A stretch of 64,000 nt of DNA from Mesorhizobium onobrychidis. GTDB taxonomy: Bacteria > Pseudomonadota > Alphaproteobacteria > Rhizobiales > Rhizobiaceae. Numbering within the stretch: position 1 is the stretch's first letter; each line of letters opens with the position of its first letter. This document shows positions 54,849 to 63,669 of the stretch, in pieces. The notes under the pieces were generated by a model. The model was not told where the DNA came from. It saw only the letters and a list, made by a program, of their open reading frames with translations, and did no database searches. The stretch spans positions 868,001 through 932,000 of the forward strand of contig NZ_CP062229.1 in NCBI RefSeq assembly GCF_024707545.1, written 5' to 3'. The position numbers were made by a program, and so were the translations under genes.

Positions 54849-55514
54849 ATGTGGTCCCTCTTCCTGCGCGATATCCGCCTGCATATCCGGGCCGGCGGCG
54901 GGGCGCTGACCGGCGTGATCTTCTTTCTCGCGGTGATCGCCACGATCCCCTTCGGCGTCGGACCGGACCTCAATCTGCTCGCCCGCATCGGCCCGGCGAT
55001 CCTGTGGATCGGCGCCTTGCTTGCTTGCCTGCTCGGTCTCGACCGATTGTTCCAGGCCGACCGCGAAGACGGCTCGCTCGATCTGCTGGTGCTCGGCGAC
55101 GACCGGCAGATGCTGGCGCTGACCGTGCTGACGAAATGCCTGGCGCATTGGGCGGGAAGCGTGCTGCCGCTGGTCATCGCGGCACCCTTGCTCGGCCTGT
55201 TCATGAATATGGAGCCGATCGGCATCGGCGCCACGGCGCTGACCCTCCTGGTCGGCACGCCGGCGATCACCTTCATCGGGGCGGCCGGTGCGGCGGTGGC
55301 GGTGGCGCTGCCGCGCGGCGGGCTGCTGATCTCGGTGCTGGTGTTGCCGCTGACCATTCCCGTGCTGATCTTTGGCGTCTCGGCAAGCCATGGCGCGGTG
55401 GCGAACCCCGATCCGTTCCTGCAGCCTTTCCTCATTCTCGCCGCGCTGACCTTGTTTCTTGCCGTGCTGGGGCCGGTTGCGGCAGCATTGGCGCTGCGCC
55501 ATGGAACGGATTGA
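54849..55514 (+). CDS. ccmB: Heme exporter permease CcmB
   Basis: The protein has 221 residues with six membrane segments, the normal size of CcmB. LFLRDIRLHIRAGGGALTGV and the loop FQADREDGSLDLLVLGD are family-typical. It works with CcmA and CcmC in the inner membrane. The ATG at 54849 is chosen (MWSLFLRDI); a 9-residue longer start would lie against the repeat. Its usual downstream neighbour ccmC is missing here. Confidence 0.94.
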   Translation: MWSLFLRDIRLHIRAGGGALTGVIFFLAVIATIPFGVGPDLNLLARIGPAILWIGALLACLLGLDRLFQADREDGSLDLLVLGDDRQMLALTVLTKCLAHWAGSVLPLVIAAPLLGLFMNMEPIGIGATALTLLVGTPAITFIGAAGAAVAVALPRGGLLISVLVLPLTIPVLIFGVSASHGAVANPDPFLQPFLILAALTLFLAVLGPVAAALALRHGTD

Positions 55515-55664
55515 TGTGGCCGGCCATCATTCGTGGTTGCATGGCGTCAAGGGCTGCGGCGCTGCTGTCAATTGCGAAGCCGATGGCGCAAGGTTAAGGG
55601 AAGGCATGTTCGAACGAAGCGGAATGGTCCGGCTGGAAGGTTTTGCGCCGGCGGAGCGACGCAT
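55515..55664 (+). other. Position normally taken by ccmC; no ccmC found
   Basis: Only 150 bp separate ccmB from ccmD. CcmC needs about 250 codons and a WGxWWxWDxR heme motif; nothing like that is encoded in any frame. A short open stretch here has no similarity that I recognise. Confidence 0.8.
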
Positions 55665-55832
55665 ATGAGCGTGCATGCGCTCTATGTGGCCGCTGCCTAT
55701 GCCATCACGGCCGTGGTTCTGGCCGGGCTGATCGGCTGGATTCTTCTCGACCAGCGGGCACGCAAGAGGGACCTCGCCGAACTGGAAGCGTCCGGCGTGC
55801 GGCGACGTTCCGACAAGGCAGCCAAGCCATGA
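55665..55832 (+). CDS. ccmD: Heme exporter protein CcmD
   Basis: The protein has 55 residues: a single membrane helix (AAYAITAVVLAGLIGWILL) with a short basic cytoplasmic tail (DQRARKRDLAELEASG), the usual CcmD layout. CcmD stabilises CcmABC-CcmE. The ATG at 55665 is directly before the helix, and its stop overlaps the ccmG start as ATGA, so the two are coupled. Confidence 0.9.
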   Translation: MSVHALYVAAAYAITAVVLAGLIGWILLDQRARKRDLAELEASGVRRRSDKAAKP

Positions 55833-56407
55833 GCATGGAGACCAAAACGCCGGCGCGCGGGCGGCGCCTGATCGTGCTTTTGCCGTTGCTGATTTTCCTC
55901 GGGCTGGCGGGGCTGTTCCTGACGCAGCTGCTGTCCGGTCGCGACACGTCGGAAGTGCCATCGGCGCTGATCGGCCTGCCCGCGCCGCAGACCAATCTGC
56001 CGGCGCTGGAGGGCATGAATTTGCCGGGGCTCGATTCCAAGCAGTTCGCCGGCAAGGTCACGCTGGTCAACGTCTTTGCGTCCTGGTGCGGGCCATGCCG
56101 TGACGAACATCCGGTGCTGCTGGCCCTGTCGCAGGACAGGCGCTTCGTCATTGCCGCGCTCAACTATAAGGACCAGCCGGAAAACGCTCGCCGGTTCCTC
56201 GGCGATCTCGGCAACCCGTTCCAGGCGATCGGCGTCGACGCGGCGGGGCGCGCGGCGATCGACTGGGGCGTCTACGGCGTGCCGGAAACCTTCGTCATCG
56301 GCAAAAACGGCAAGATCGCCTACAAGCATGTCGGCCCGCTGACGCCAGGCTCGGCGCAGACGCTGCTTTTGCCGGAGATCGAAAAGGCGCTGGCCGCGCC
56401 GGGCTGA
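55829..56407 (+). CDS. ccmG: Thiol:disulfide interchange protein CcmG (DsbE)
   Basis: The protein has 192 residues. A single N-terminal membrane anchor (about 13-35) is followed by a periplasmic thioredoxin fold with WCGPC at residues 86-90 in VNVFASWCGPCRDEHPVL, and the cis-proline segment VYGVPETFVIGKNG. CcmG keeps apocytochrome c cysteines reduced. It is translationally coupled to ccmD. ccmE, ccmF and ccmH are not in the window and are usually a separate operon in rhizobia. Confidence 0.94.
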   Translation: MSMETKTPARGRRLIVLLPLLIFLGLAGLFLTQLLSGRDTSEVPSALIGLPAPQTNLPALEGMNLPGLDSKQFAGKVTLVNVFASWCGPCRDEHPVLLALSQDRRFVIAALNYKDQPENARRFLGDLGNPFQAIGVDAAGRAAIDWGVYGVPETFVIGKNGKIAYKHVGPLTPGSAQTLLLPEIEKALAAPG

Positions 56408-56422
56408 CACACCGGAAACGCG

Positions 56423-57466
56423 ATGGATGAACAAGACATGCGCGATCATTTTCTGGCCCAGGCGAAAGCCTGCGATGGACTTGGCTCGCCGTTCACCGCG
56501 AAATTATGCCGTGCGCTGGCCAAAGTTCTCGACGCAAACACCAGGACCGGGCAGGCGGTACTCGGCTGGCCGGGCGACGCGCGCGCTGACGGCCTCTCAT
56601 TGCGGCTCTGCGGCACGCTGCATGCGTTGGTCCTGACGGGTGCGGATGAGCGACTGACACAACTTTATCCGCCCAACCAAACAAGCGAAGATGAGATCGC
56701 GGCGGTGCTGCCGGAAGCAATTGCGCGATCCGACGAGCGGATCGTCGCTGGCCTCGCCGGCGCGCCGCAGACCAATGAAATCGCCCGGTCGGCGATGCTG
56801 CTGCCTGGATTTCTGACGGTCGCGCGGGAAACCGGCCTGCCGCTGGATCTGTGCGAGATCGGCGCCAGCGCCGGGCTCAATCTCCTGTTCGACAGCTTTC
56901 ACTATCGCTACGGCGATGCCGAGTGGGGCGACCCGGCCTCCCCCGTCCGGTTGGCGCCGGAGGCGCGCGGCCGCGCTGTTCCGCTTGGTGGAGCGATCGA
57001 CGTCCGCCATCGCGCCGGCTGCGACATCGCGCCGGTCGATCTCGCCGACGCAGCGGCGCGGTTACGGCTTCGGTCTTATGTCTGGGCCGATCAGGCAGCG
57101 CGGCTGGCCCGGCTCGACGCCGGGCTGTCACTTGCCGAGAAATTTCCACCGCTGCTTGTCAAAGCGGACGCGGCGGATTTTGTCGAGAAGGCATTGGCTG
57201 CACGGCAGCAGGGCGGCGCCTTCGTGCTCTATCATTCGATCATGTGGCAATACCTGCCGCTGGCGACCAAGGATGCCATCATCGCCACGCTGGAGCAGGC
57301 GGGCAGACAGGCCACGGCCGCTGCGCCTATCGCAAGGCTGAGGATGGAGCCGCGCGATCCCACGAAGCAGTGGGCGGTACTCAGCCTCACTCTATGGCCG
57401 GGCGGCGAGACGCGCCGTCTGGCCCATTGCGATTACCACGGCCGCTGGATCGAATGGATCGGCTAA
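56423..57466 (+). CDS. DUF2332 protein
   Basis: The protein has 347 residues. The block LDLCEIGASAGLNLLFDSFHYRYGD, with its glycine-rich turn, and AFVLYHSIMWQYLP with RMEPRDPTKQWAVLSLT are the DUF2332 signature. The EIGASAGLN stretch looks like a SAM-binding first motif, so a methyltransferase-like fold is a possibility, but that is not established. It begins 16 nt after ccmG and may be co-transcribed with it. No link to cytochrome maturation is known. Confidence 0.87.
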   Translation: MDEQDMRDHFLAQAKACDGLGSPFTAKLCRALAKVLDANTRTGQAVLGWPGDARADGLSLRLCGTLHALVLTGADERLTQLYPPNQTSEDEIAAVLPEAIARSDERIVAGLAGAPQTNEIARSAMLLPGFLTVARETGLPLDLCEIGASAGLNLLFDSFHYRYGDAEWGDPASPVRLAPEARGRAVPLGGAIDVRHRAGCDIAPVDLADAAARLRLRSYVWADQAARLARLDAGLSLAEKFPPLLVKADAADFVEKALAARQQGGAFVLYHSIMWQYLPLATKDAIIATLEQAGRQATAAAPIARLRMEPRDPTKQWAVLSLTLWPGGETRRLAHCDYHGRWIEWIG

Positions 57467-57521
57467 GCCCGATCTGCAATTTTTGCTGCGCTGACCTTCG
57501 GTTCGGGATCGAACGCCGAAC

Positions 57522-57689
57522 TCAGCCGTAGATCTGCTTGTGGACCTGATAGAGCATTTCGCTGCGATCGGCGCGCATGTCGGCCAGATCGCGGCTGGAA
57601 AAATTGTCGATTTCGGCGACGAGGCGATTGTATTGCCGGCGCTTGGCGATGCTGGCGCGAGCCCGGCTCATGAGGCTGTCGAGAATCAT
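57522..57689 (-). CDS. DUF1127 (YjiS-like) small protein
   Basis: The protein has 55 residues, a size typical for the DUF1127 family of small basic proteins. RQYNRLVAEIDNFSSRDLADM is the YjiS-like core. In Agrobacterium and Rhodobacter such proteins bind RNA and influence phosphate and stress responses. The ATG at 57689 (MILDSLMSR) with AAGGAA upstream is preferred over ATGs further upstream. A 12-bp dyad lies about 75-110 nt upstream. Confidence 0.88.
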   Translation of the reverse strand: MILDSLMSRARASIAKRRQYNRLVAEIDNFSSRDLADMRADRSEMLYQVHKQIYG

Positions 57690-57994
57690 AGCGAGGTTCC
57701 TTCTGTGCCGCATTGTTGCGGCAGGTTGTTCCTCCCTGATCGATATGAAGGATGACATAGTTATGGTGCGTTGCAAAAAGAAGATGTTGCAATGCACCAT
57801 TGCACTGAGCGCATAGCCGGTTAACGGCGCATGAGCGCCGTCATTTAGGGCCCGTCATTTGAGCAAGGGCGGCCTTGCCGCGTATTGCCCCGATGTCTCA
57901 AGATGCGGTGAGACCGATTCAACGACCTTGCCATATCGATCTCCGGCTGGCTTGATCGCGCCGGCACTACGATTTGCATGACCGGGAGGAAACC
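57690..57994. other. Intergenic region with dyads
   Basis: These 305 bases between the divergent DUF1127 and SMP-30 genes hold an imperfect inverted repeat GGTGCGTTGCAA/TTGCAATGCACC (57765-57798) and the hairpin ACGGCGC ATGA GCGCCGT (57824-57841). I see no gene. Confidence 0.6.
57765..57798 (-). promoter_or_regulatory. Possible operator or leader dyad of the DUF1127 gene
   Basis: GGTGCGTTGCAA at 57765-57776 and TTGCAATGCACC at 57787-57798 (one G-T pair). It is a candidate operator or RNA hairpin for the gene at 57522-57689. Confidence 0.35.
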
Positions 57995-58912
57995 ATGGCC
58001 GCCGAACACTACGAAATTCTCGATCCACGCTTTGCGCGGCTGTTCAACGGCAACGCACAGGTGGACAAGCTGTTCACCGGATGCCGGTGGGCGGAAGGGC
58101 CGGCCTGGTTCGCGGCCGGCCGTTATGTGGTGTGGTCCGACATACCCAACAACCGCATGCTGCGCTATGACGAGACCGACGGCAGCGTCAGCGTGTTCCG
58201 GCAGCCGTCGGGCAATTCCAACGGCAACACCGTCGACCGGCAGGGCCGGCTGGTCAGCTGCGAGCATTCGGGCCGGCGGGTCAGCCGCACCGAGCATGAC
58301 GGCTCGATCACCACCATCGCCGACAAATGGCGCGGCAAGCGGCTGAACTCGCCCAACGATGCGGTGGTCAAGTCCGATGGTTCGATCTGGTTCACCGACC
58401 CGACCTACGGCATCGATACGGATTATGAGGGCGACAAGGCCGAGAGTGAGATCGGCGCTTGCCATGTCTACCGGGCCGATCCCGGTACCGGCGAGATCGA
58501 CGCGGTGATCATCGACATGGTCAGGCCCAACGGGCTCGCCTTCTCGCTCGACGAGAGCAAGCTCTATGTCGTCGATACCGGCCGCACGCATGGCGCTGAG
58601 AATCCGGCGCATATGCGGGTGTTCAATGTCGACGAGGGTGGCAAGAAGGTCTCCGGCGGAAAGGTCTTCGCCGACTGCACGGCTGGCCTGTTCGATGGCT
58701 TCAGGCTCGACGACCAAGGGCGCATCTGGACCAGTGCCGCCGACGGCATCCATTGCTACGATCCTGACGGGACGCTGATCGGCAGGATCAAGGTGCCGGA
58801 AGTCGTCGCCAATTGCGTATTCGGCGGCAACAAGCTGAACTGCCTCTACATCGCCGGCACGACCTCGCTCTACATGGTCCGGCTGATGGTCAATGGCGCG
58901 AAGACATTTTGA
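57995..58912 (+). CDS. SMP-30/gluconolactonase/LRE-family hydrolase
   Basis: The protein has 305 residues, a six-bladed propeller: CRWAEGPAWFAAGRYVVWSD, then GNSNGNTVDRQGRLVSCEH, LNSPNDAVVKSDGSIWFTDP and PNGLAFSLDESKLYVVDTG mark blades with the metal-binding Glu, Asn and Asp. It probably hydrolyses a sugar lactone. The ATG at 57995 has GGAGG ahead. A tautomerase gene follows 32 nt downstream, so the pair may act in one catabolic step series. Confidence 0.93.
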   Translation: MAAEHYEILDPRFARLFNGNAQVDKLFTGCRWAEGPAWFAAGRYVVWSDIPNNRMLRYDETDGSVSVFRQPSGNSNGNTVDRQGRLVSCEHSGRRVSRTEHDGSITTIADKWRGKRLNSPNDAVVKSDGSIWFTDPTYGIDTDYEGDKAESEIGACHVYRADPGTGEIDAVIIDMVRPNGLAFSLDESKLYVVDTGRTHGAENPAHMRVFNVDEGGKKVSGGKVFADCTAGLFDGFRLDDQGRIWTSAADGIHCYDPDGTLIGRIKVPEVVANCVFGGNKLNCLYIAGTTSLYMVRLMVNGAKTF

Positions 58913-58944
58913 GCGGCCGCCAAGCATATCCAAGGGAGGGCACC

Positions 58945-59154
58945 ATGCCATTCGTGAACATCCGCCTGGTCAAGGAGGTGATTGCCGATGACCCGGCCGG
59001 CAAAAAGGCCGCGATCGCTGCCCAGGTGACGGCAGCCATCACCGGCGCCACCGGCCTGACCAGCAACGACGTCTGGGTGGTTTTCGAGGAGGTCGCTGCG
59101 CGTGACTGGTTCGTTGGCGAGACCGATGTCGAGACGATGCGCAGCAAACGTTGA
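58945..59154 (+). CDS. 4-oxalocrotonate tautomerase family enzyme
   Basis: The protein has 69 residues. After removal of Met, Pro is at the N-terminus (MPFVNIRLVKEV), the catalytic base of the family; VWVVFEEVAARDWFVGE lies in the second half. Such enzymes tautomerise 2-oxo-enol acids. AGGGAGGG lies just before the ATG at 58945. It is 32 nt downstream of an SMP-30 lactonase gene and may be in the same operon. Confidence 0.92.
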   Translation: MPFVNIRLVKEVIADDPAGKKAAIAAQVTAAITGATGLTSNDVWVVFEEVAARDWFVGETDVETMRSKR

Positions 59155-59248
59155 AGGAATTTCGCCGCGACCTTTGATGGTTGCGGCGCGGCCGTCAGCC
59201 GGCGGCGAAGGCCGAGACGTGTTTCGGACGGATCATGTCCGAAAAAGT

Positions 59249-59869
59249 CTACCACATGGTGTGTTTGTATTCGTCGTCCAGCCAGCGGTCGGTCGCCTCG
59301 GCCGAATCGGCGAGCGCCAACTGGTCGCGCAGGATTTGGCCGAGTGTCGGCAGCGTCGCGCGGTCGTACCAGGTTTCCGGCTTCCACAGATCGGAGCGCA
59401 TGAAAGCCTTGGCGCAGTGCATGTAGGCGGCCTTGACTGTCACCAGAACGACGCTTTGCGGTTCCTTGCCGTCGACTGCGAGCCGCTCGCGCAAGCCCGC
59501 ATCGATGGTGATGCGGGCATCGCCGTTGACGCGCAGCGTCTCGTTCATGCCCGGGATGAGGAAGAGCAGCCCGACCGAGGGGTTGAGAAGAATGTTCTCA
59601 AGCGTGTCGAGCCGGTTGTTGCCGGGCCGGTCGGGGATGGCGATGGTCTTCTCGTCGAGCACGGCGGCAAAGCCTGGCTTGTCGCCCTTCGGCGTCACAT
59701 CGGCGTTGCCGGCGCCGTCGGAGGAGCCGATCAGCACGAAGGGGCTTTTGCCGATGAAGGAACGGCTGTGGCCATCCAGCGCCGTCAGTTCCTTGCGGAT
59801 CGAGCCGTCGGTCGGCCGAGGCGTCTTGTAGATCGTTCTCAGCTCTTCGCGCGTGGTGACGAATTCCAT
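59249..59869 (-). CDS. Pyridoxamine-5'-phosphate-oxidase-family FMN protein
   Basis: The protein has 206 residues. A split-barrel flavin-binding fold is seen in KSPFVLIGSSDGAGNADVTP, then NRLDTLENILLNPSVGLLF and ALADSAEATDRWLDDEYKH at the end. It belongs to the group of PPOX proteins of MSMEG_1061 type; the activity may be flavin reductase or oxidase-like. Very good AGGGGGAGGG upstream. The start is 16 nt after the yciB stop, so it is probably the last gene of the dapF-mtaB-ftsY-yciB operon. Confidence 0.88.
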   Translation of the reverse strand: MEFVTTREELRTIYKTPRPTDGSIRKELTALDGHSRSFIGKSPFVLIGSSDGAGNADVTPKGDKPGFAAVLDEKTIAIPDRPGNNRLDTLENILLNPSVGLLFLIPGMNETLRVNGDARITIDAGLRERLAVDGKEPQSVVLVTVKAAYMHCAKAFMRSDLWKPETWYDRATLPTLGQILRDQLALADSAEATDRWLDDEYKHTMW

Positions 59870-59885
59870 GCCCTCCCCCTAACCG

Positions 59886-60560
59886 TTACTTGCCGGCCTT
59901 CTCTTCGTTTCCGGTCTTGCCTTCAAGCGAATGGCGCATGATCAGCGGCATCTGGCTGAAGGTGAAAAGAAGCGTGATCGGCATGATTCCCCAGACCTTG
60001 AAGGTAACCCAGGCGTCGGTGGAGAAATTCCGCCAGACCACTTCGTTGACAAGGGCCAGAACCAGGAAAAACAGGCCCCAGCGGAAGGTGAGTTTCTTCC
60101 AGCCCTCGGCATCGAGGCTGAAGGCCGAATCGAAGACGTAGCCGAGCAGCGATTTGCCGAAGAACAGGCCGCCGAGCAGCACGCCGCCGAACAGCATGTT
60201 GACGATAGTCGGCTTCATCTTGATGAAGATGTCGTCCTGCAGATAGAGCGTCAGCGCGCCGAAGACGAACACCACGACGCCCGACACCATCGGCATGATC
60301 GGCAAGGTACGGGTGAGCAGCCAGGAGGCGATCAGCGCGATCGCGGTCGCCGCCATGAACAGGCCGGTGGCGACGAAGATTGGTCCGCCGAGTTCGGCAA
60401 GGGCCGGAAATTTCTGCGACAGCCATGCGCCTCGCGCGTTGGCGAAGAAGAACACCATAAGCGGGCCGAGCTCCAGCACCAGCTTGAGCAGCGGATTGAC
60501 GCCTTCCTTCTTCTGTTTCTGCGGGTCGGACGGGTCGCGTTCGAGGATGCGCGGGTTCAT
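59886..60560 (-). CDS. yciB: Inner membrane-spanning protein YciB (septation protein A)
   Basis: The protein has 224 residues with five to six membrane segments. [21 protein letters not shown] and [20 protein letters not shown] are family blocks; IGMxL-type ends are replaced by [14 protein letters not shown]. YciB/IspZ interacts with the division and elongation machinery. AAGGAAAG precedes the ATG at 60560. It follows ftsY with a short palindrome (60580-60619) in between. Confidence 0.93.
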   Translation of the reverse strand: MNPRILERDPSDPQKQKKEGVNPLLKLVLELGPLMVFFFANARGAWLSQKFPALAELGGPIFVATGLFMAATAIALIASWLLTRTLPIMPMVSGVVVFVFGALTLYLQDDIFIKMKPTIVNMLFGGVLLGGLFFGKSLLGYVFDSAFSLDAEGWKKLTFRWGLFFLVLALVNEVVWRNFSTDAWVTFKVWGIMPITLLFTFSQMPLIMRHSLEGKTGNEEKAGK

Positions 60561-60579
60561 AGGCTTTCCTTCTTGCGCA

Positions 60580-60619
60580 AGATCCTGTCCAAGAAGTCTG
60601 CAACTTCTTGGGATCATGC
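60580..60619. repeat. Short palindromic element between ftsY and yciB
   Basis: GATCCTGTCCAAGAAGT, loop CTGCA, ACTTCTTGGGATCATG: a hairpin with GATC ends like family C. It might attenuate transcription between the two genes. Confidence 0.55.
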
Positions 60620-60622
60620 TTG

Positions 60623-62320
60623 TTATGCCACTCCAGCGATCGCCCTGGCGAACTCGCTTGCGGAGAAAGGTTCGAGGTCGTCGACCTGTTCGCCGACGCC
60701 GATGAAATAGACCGGCAATTTGTGCTTTGCCGCGATCGCCACCAGAATACCGCCGCGTGCCGTGCCGTCCAGCTTGGTCATCACCAGGCCGTTGACGCCG
60801 GCGACATTGCGGAAGATCTCGACCTGGTTGAGCGCGTTCTGGCCGGTGGTGGCGTCGACCGTCTGCAGCACGGTGTGCGGCGCTTCCGGATCGAGCTTGC
60901 CCAGCACCCGGACGATCTTTTCCAGTTCCGCCATCAACTCGGTCTTGTTCTGCAGCCGCCCGGCGGTGTCGATGATCAGCACGTCGGAGCCGGCTTGCTT
61001 GGCCTGTTCGAAGGCGTCGTAAGCAAGACCTGCCGCATCGGCGCCAAGCTTCGAGGCGATGACCGGCGACTTGGTCCGCTCGCCCCAGATCTTCAATTGT
61101 TCGATCGCGGCGGCACGGAACGTGTCGCCGGCCGCGAGCATCACCGACAGGCCGCCGTCGGTGAGCTTTGCCGCCAGCTTGCCGATCGTCGTGGTCTTGC
61201 CGGTGCCGTTGACGCCGACGACAAGGATGACATGCGGCTTGTGGCTGAGATCGAGCTCCAGCGGCATGGCGACGTGGGTCAGCACCTTCTCCACCTCGGC
61301 CGCCATGATTGCGCGGACTTCCGTCTCGGAGACGTCCTTGCCGTAGCGGCTGGCGGCCAGCGAATCGGTGATGCGCAACGCCGTCTCCATGCCGAGATCG
61401 GCGCGGATCAGCACGTCCTCCAGATCCTGCAGCGTGTCCTCGTCCAGCTTGCGCTTGGTGAAGACGCCGGCGATGTTGCCGGACAGTTCCCGGGAAGAGC
61501 GGGCAAGCCCCTCCTTCATACGCTGGAACCACGAGCGCTTCGGTGCCGGTCCCGGCGCCTTCTGCGGCTCGGCTTTCTGCTCGACCTTCTTGGTTACGGT
61601 GACCTTGCCGGGGGCCGGCTTTGGCTCCGGCGGTGGTTGCGGAACGGCCTCCGGCTCGGGTGCGATCTCGGCAAGGACCGGATTCGCCTCGATCGGCGCC
61701 GGCTGGCGAATGGGGGGCGGGATTTCGGCCGGCGGCGCTTCGGGCGCTGCTGAGGGGGCCTCGGCGGGCGGTGCCGGCTGTTCTTCCGGCTGGGACGGGG
61801 CGATTTCTGGCTGCTGCGGCTCGGGCTCAGGAAGTTCCCGAGGCCCTAGTGCAGGAGCTGGCTCGGGAATGACGGGAGCAGCCGGGATTTCTTCGAGCTC
61901 CGGCTCCTCAGCAGCCGGTTCCGGCTCCGACGGCTGCAACTCCTCGACCGGAGCAGCCTCTGTCTGGATTTCAGGCTCGGGCGCCGGCTCCTCGGCAGGC
62001 GCCTCCGGCTCCTCGACCGGAACAGGCTCTGCCTGGATTTCAGGCTCGGGCGGAATGGTCGGCGCAGGTTCGGGCCCGGCCTCGTCAACAGGCGCCGGCT
62101 GCGGTGCGGAAGGTGCCTCCGGTTCGGCCGCGGGCGCAGCTTCTGCCTCGGGCCGAGGCTCTTCGCGTTTCAAAAATTCCGGTACGGCCTGCTCGGCCGC
62201 CGGCTTCAGCGCCTCCAGCGCATCCCATTTGATCGGCGGCAGGGGTGCTGACTCGTCGATCCGCTCTTCGACCACTTCCTTCTTGCCGAACGAAAATATC
62301 TTCTTGAGAAAACCAGCCAT
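60623..62320 (-). CDS. ftsY: Signal recognition particle receptor FtsY
   Basis: The protein has 565 residues, long for FtsY because residues 60-265 form an acidic Pro/Glu/Ala-rich A domain with repeated [14 protein letters not shown] units. The NG domain follows: [17 protein letters not shown], Walker [38 protein letters not shown] and [13 protein letters not shown]. FtsY is the membrane receptor for Ffh (23600-25237). The ATG at 62320 ([15 protein letters not shown]) is standard. It is 11 nt after mtaB. Confidence 0.97.
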   Translation of the reverse strand: MAGFLKKIFSFGKKEVVEERIDESAPLPPIKWDALEALKPAAEQAVPEFLKREEPRPEAEAAPAAEPEAPSAPQPAPVDEAGPEPAPTIPPEPEIQAEPVPVEEPEAPAEEPAPEPEIQTEAAPVEELQPSEPEPAAEEPELEEIPAAPVIPEPAPALGPRELPEPEPQQPEIAPSQPEEQPAPPAEAPSAAPEAPPAEIPPPIRQPAPIEANPVLAEIAPEPEAVPQPPPEPKPAPGKVTVTKKVEQKAEPQKAPGPAPKRSWFQRMKEGLARSSRELSGNIAGVFTKRKLDEDTLQDLEDVLIRADLGMETALRITDSLAASRYGKDVSETEVRAIMAAEVEKVLTHVAMPLELDLSHKPHVILVVGVNGTGKTTTIGKLAAKLTDGGLSVMLAAGDTFRAAAIEQLKIWGERTKSPVIASKLGADAAGLAYDAFEQAKQAGSDVLIIDTAGRLQNKTELMAELEKIVRVLGKLDPEAPHTVLQTVDATTGQNALNQVEIFRNVAGVNGLVMTKLDGTARGGILVAIAAKHKLPVYFIGVGEQVDDLEPFSASEFARAIAGVA

Positions 62321-62331
62321 GTTCTTGCGTC

Positions 62332-63669
62332 TCAGGCGGCGCGAGCGGCAGGCGGCGCGGCGATCAGTCTGATACCGTCATGGCCGGCGATATCAGCCTC
62401 AACGATTTCGCCCGGCGCACCCGCGGCGACCGCGGCGAGCGTGAAGCCTTCGGTGCGGCCGAGCCCGTCGCGCTCGACCAGGATCGACTGGCGTGTTCCG
62501 GCGAGTGTGGCGAGGTGACTGATATAGGCGGCGTCGCCGGCGGTGCGCAGCCGTGCCGCACGCTGCTTGACCACCTCGCGGCGAAGCTGCGGCATGCGCG
62601 CGGCGGGGGTGCCTTCGCGCGGCGAGAACGGGAAGACGTGGAGATGCGTCAGCCCGCATTCCTCGACGATCTCCAGCGATTTTTCGAACATGGCGTCCGT
62701 CTCGGTTGGGAAGCCGGCGATGATGTCGGCGCCGAAGACGATGCCGGGACGCAATTTGCGCAAATCCTCACAAAAGCGGATCGATTGATCGCGGTTGTGC
62801 CGGCGCTTCATCCGCTTCAGGATCATGTCGTCACCCGCCTGCAGCGACAGATGCAGATGCGGCATCAGCCTGGGCTCGGTGGCAATGGCGTCGAGCAGAT
62901 CGTCGTCGGCCTCGATCGAATCGATCGAGGAGAGGCGGAGGCGTTTTACACCAGGCACCTGCTTCAGGATTGTCTTGACCAATTTGCCGAGTTTCGGGCT
63001 GCCAGGCAGGTCGGCGCCGAAACTGGTCATGTCGACGCCGGTCAGCACGATCTCGGCATAACCATTGCCGCTCAGGCGCTCGACCTGCTCGACCACGGCC
63101 CCCATCGGCACCGAGCGCGAATTGCCGCGGCCATAGGGGATGATGCAGAAGGTGCAGCGATGATCGCAGCCGTTCTGCACCTGGACAAAAGCCCGCGCCC
63201 GGCCCTCGATGGCGTCGACCATGTGGCCGGCCGTCTCGCGTACCGAAAAGATATCGTTGACGCGAGCCTTCTCGGTATCGTTGACGCCGAAATCCGGCAG
63301 CGCGCGATAGGAATGCGCCTTCAGCTTCTCTTCATTGCCGAGGACGAGATCGACCTCGTCCATGGCGACGAAACTCTGCGGCTCGGTCTGCGCGGCGCAG
63401 CCGGTGACGATGATGCGGGCGGCCGGGTTCTCCCGGCGGGCCTTGCGGATCGACTGTTTTGCCTGGCGCACCGCCTCGCCGGTGACGGCGCAGGTGTTGA
63501 AGATGATGGCGCCGCCTTCCAGCGCGCCAAGGCCGGCGCTTTCCGCCTCTCGCCGCATGACCTCGGATTCGTAGGTGTTCAGCCGGCAGCCGAAGGTGAC
63601 GACGTCAACACCTTTGGGAAGAGTGGGGCCCCTGGAAAGAGCGGGACCCTTCTTGGCAAGAGGAGCCAT
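62332..63669 (-). CDS. mtaB: tRNA t6A37 methylthiotransferase MtaB
   Basis: The protein has 445 residues. MtaB adds a methylthio group to t6A37 in tRNA. The N-terminal UPF0004 cluster is in VVTFGCRLNTYES and FNTCAVTGEA plus TGCAAQ; the radical-SAM cluster in CDHRCTFCIIPYGRG (CxxxCxxC); HLHLSLQAGDDMILKRMKR follows; a TRAM-like end has ILVERDGLGRTEGF. The ATG at 63669 overlaps the dapF stop by one base (TGATG), so both are coupled. Confidence 0.96.
   Translation of the reverse strand: MAPLAKKGPALSRGPTLPKGVDVVTFGCRLNTYESEVMRREAESAGLGALEGGAIIFNTCAVTGEAVRQAKQSIRKARRENPAARIIVTGCAAQTEPQSFVAMDEVDLVLGNEEKLKAHSYRALPDFGVNDTEKARVNDIFSVRETAGHMVDAIEGRARAFVQVQNGCDHRCTFCIIPYGRGNSRSVPMGAVVEQVERLSGNGYAEIVLTGVDMTSFGADLPGSPKLGKLVKTILKQVPGVKRLRLSSIDSIEADDDLLDAIATEPRLMPHLHLSLQAGDDMILKRMKRRHNRDQSIRFCEDLRKLRPGIVFGADIIAGFPTETDAMFEKSLEIVEECGLTHLHVFPFSPREGTPAARMPQLRREVVKQRAARLRTAGDAAYISHLATLAGTRQSILVERDGLGRTEGFTLAAVAAGAPGEIVEADIAGHDGIRLIAAPPAARAA

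Noticed and set aside
55536..55600. Short open stretch between ccmB and ccmD as a ccmC remnant
   Set aside because: Too short, and no residue pattern of CcmC is recognisable.
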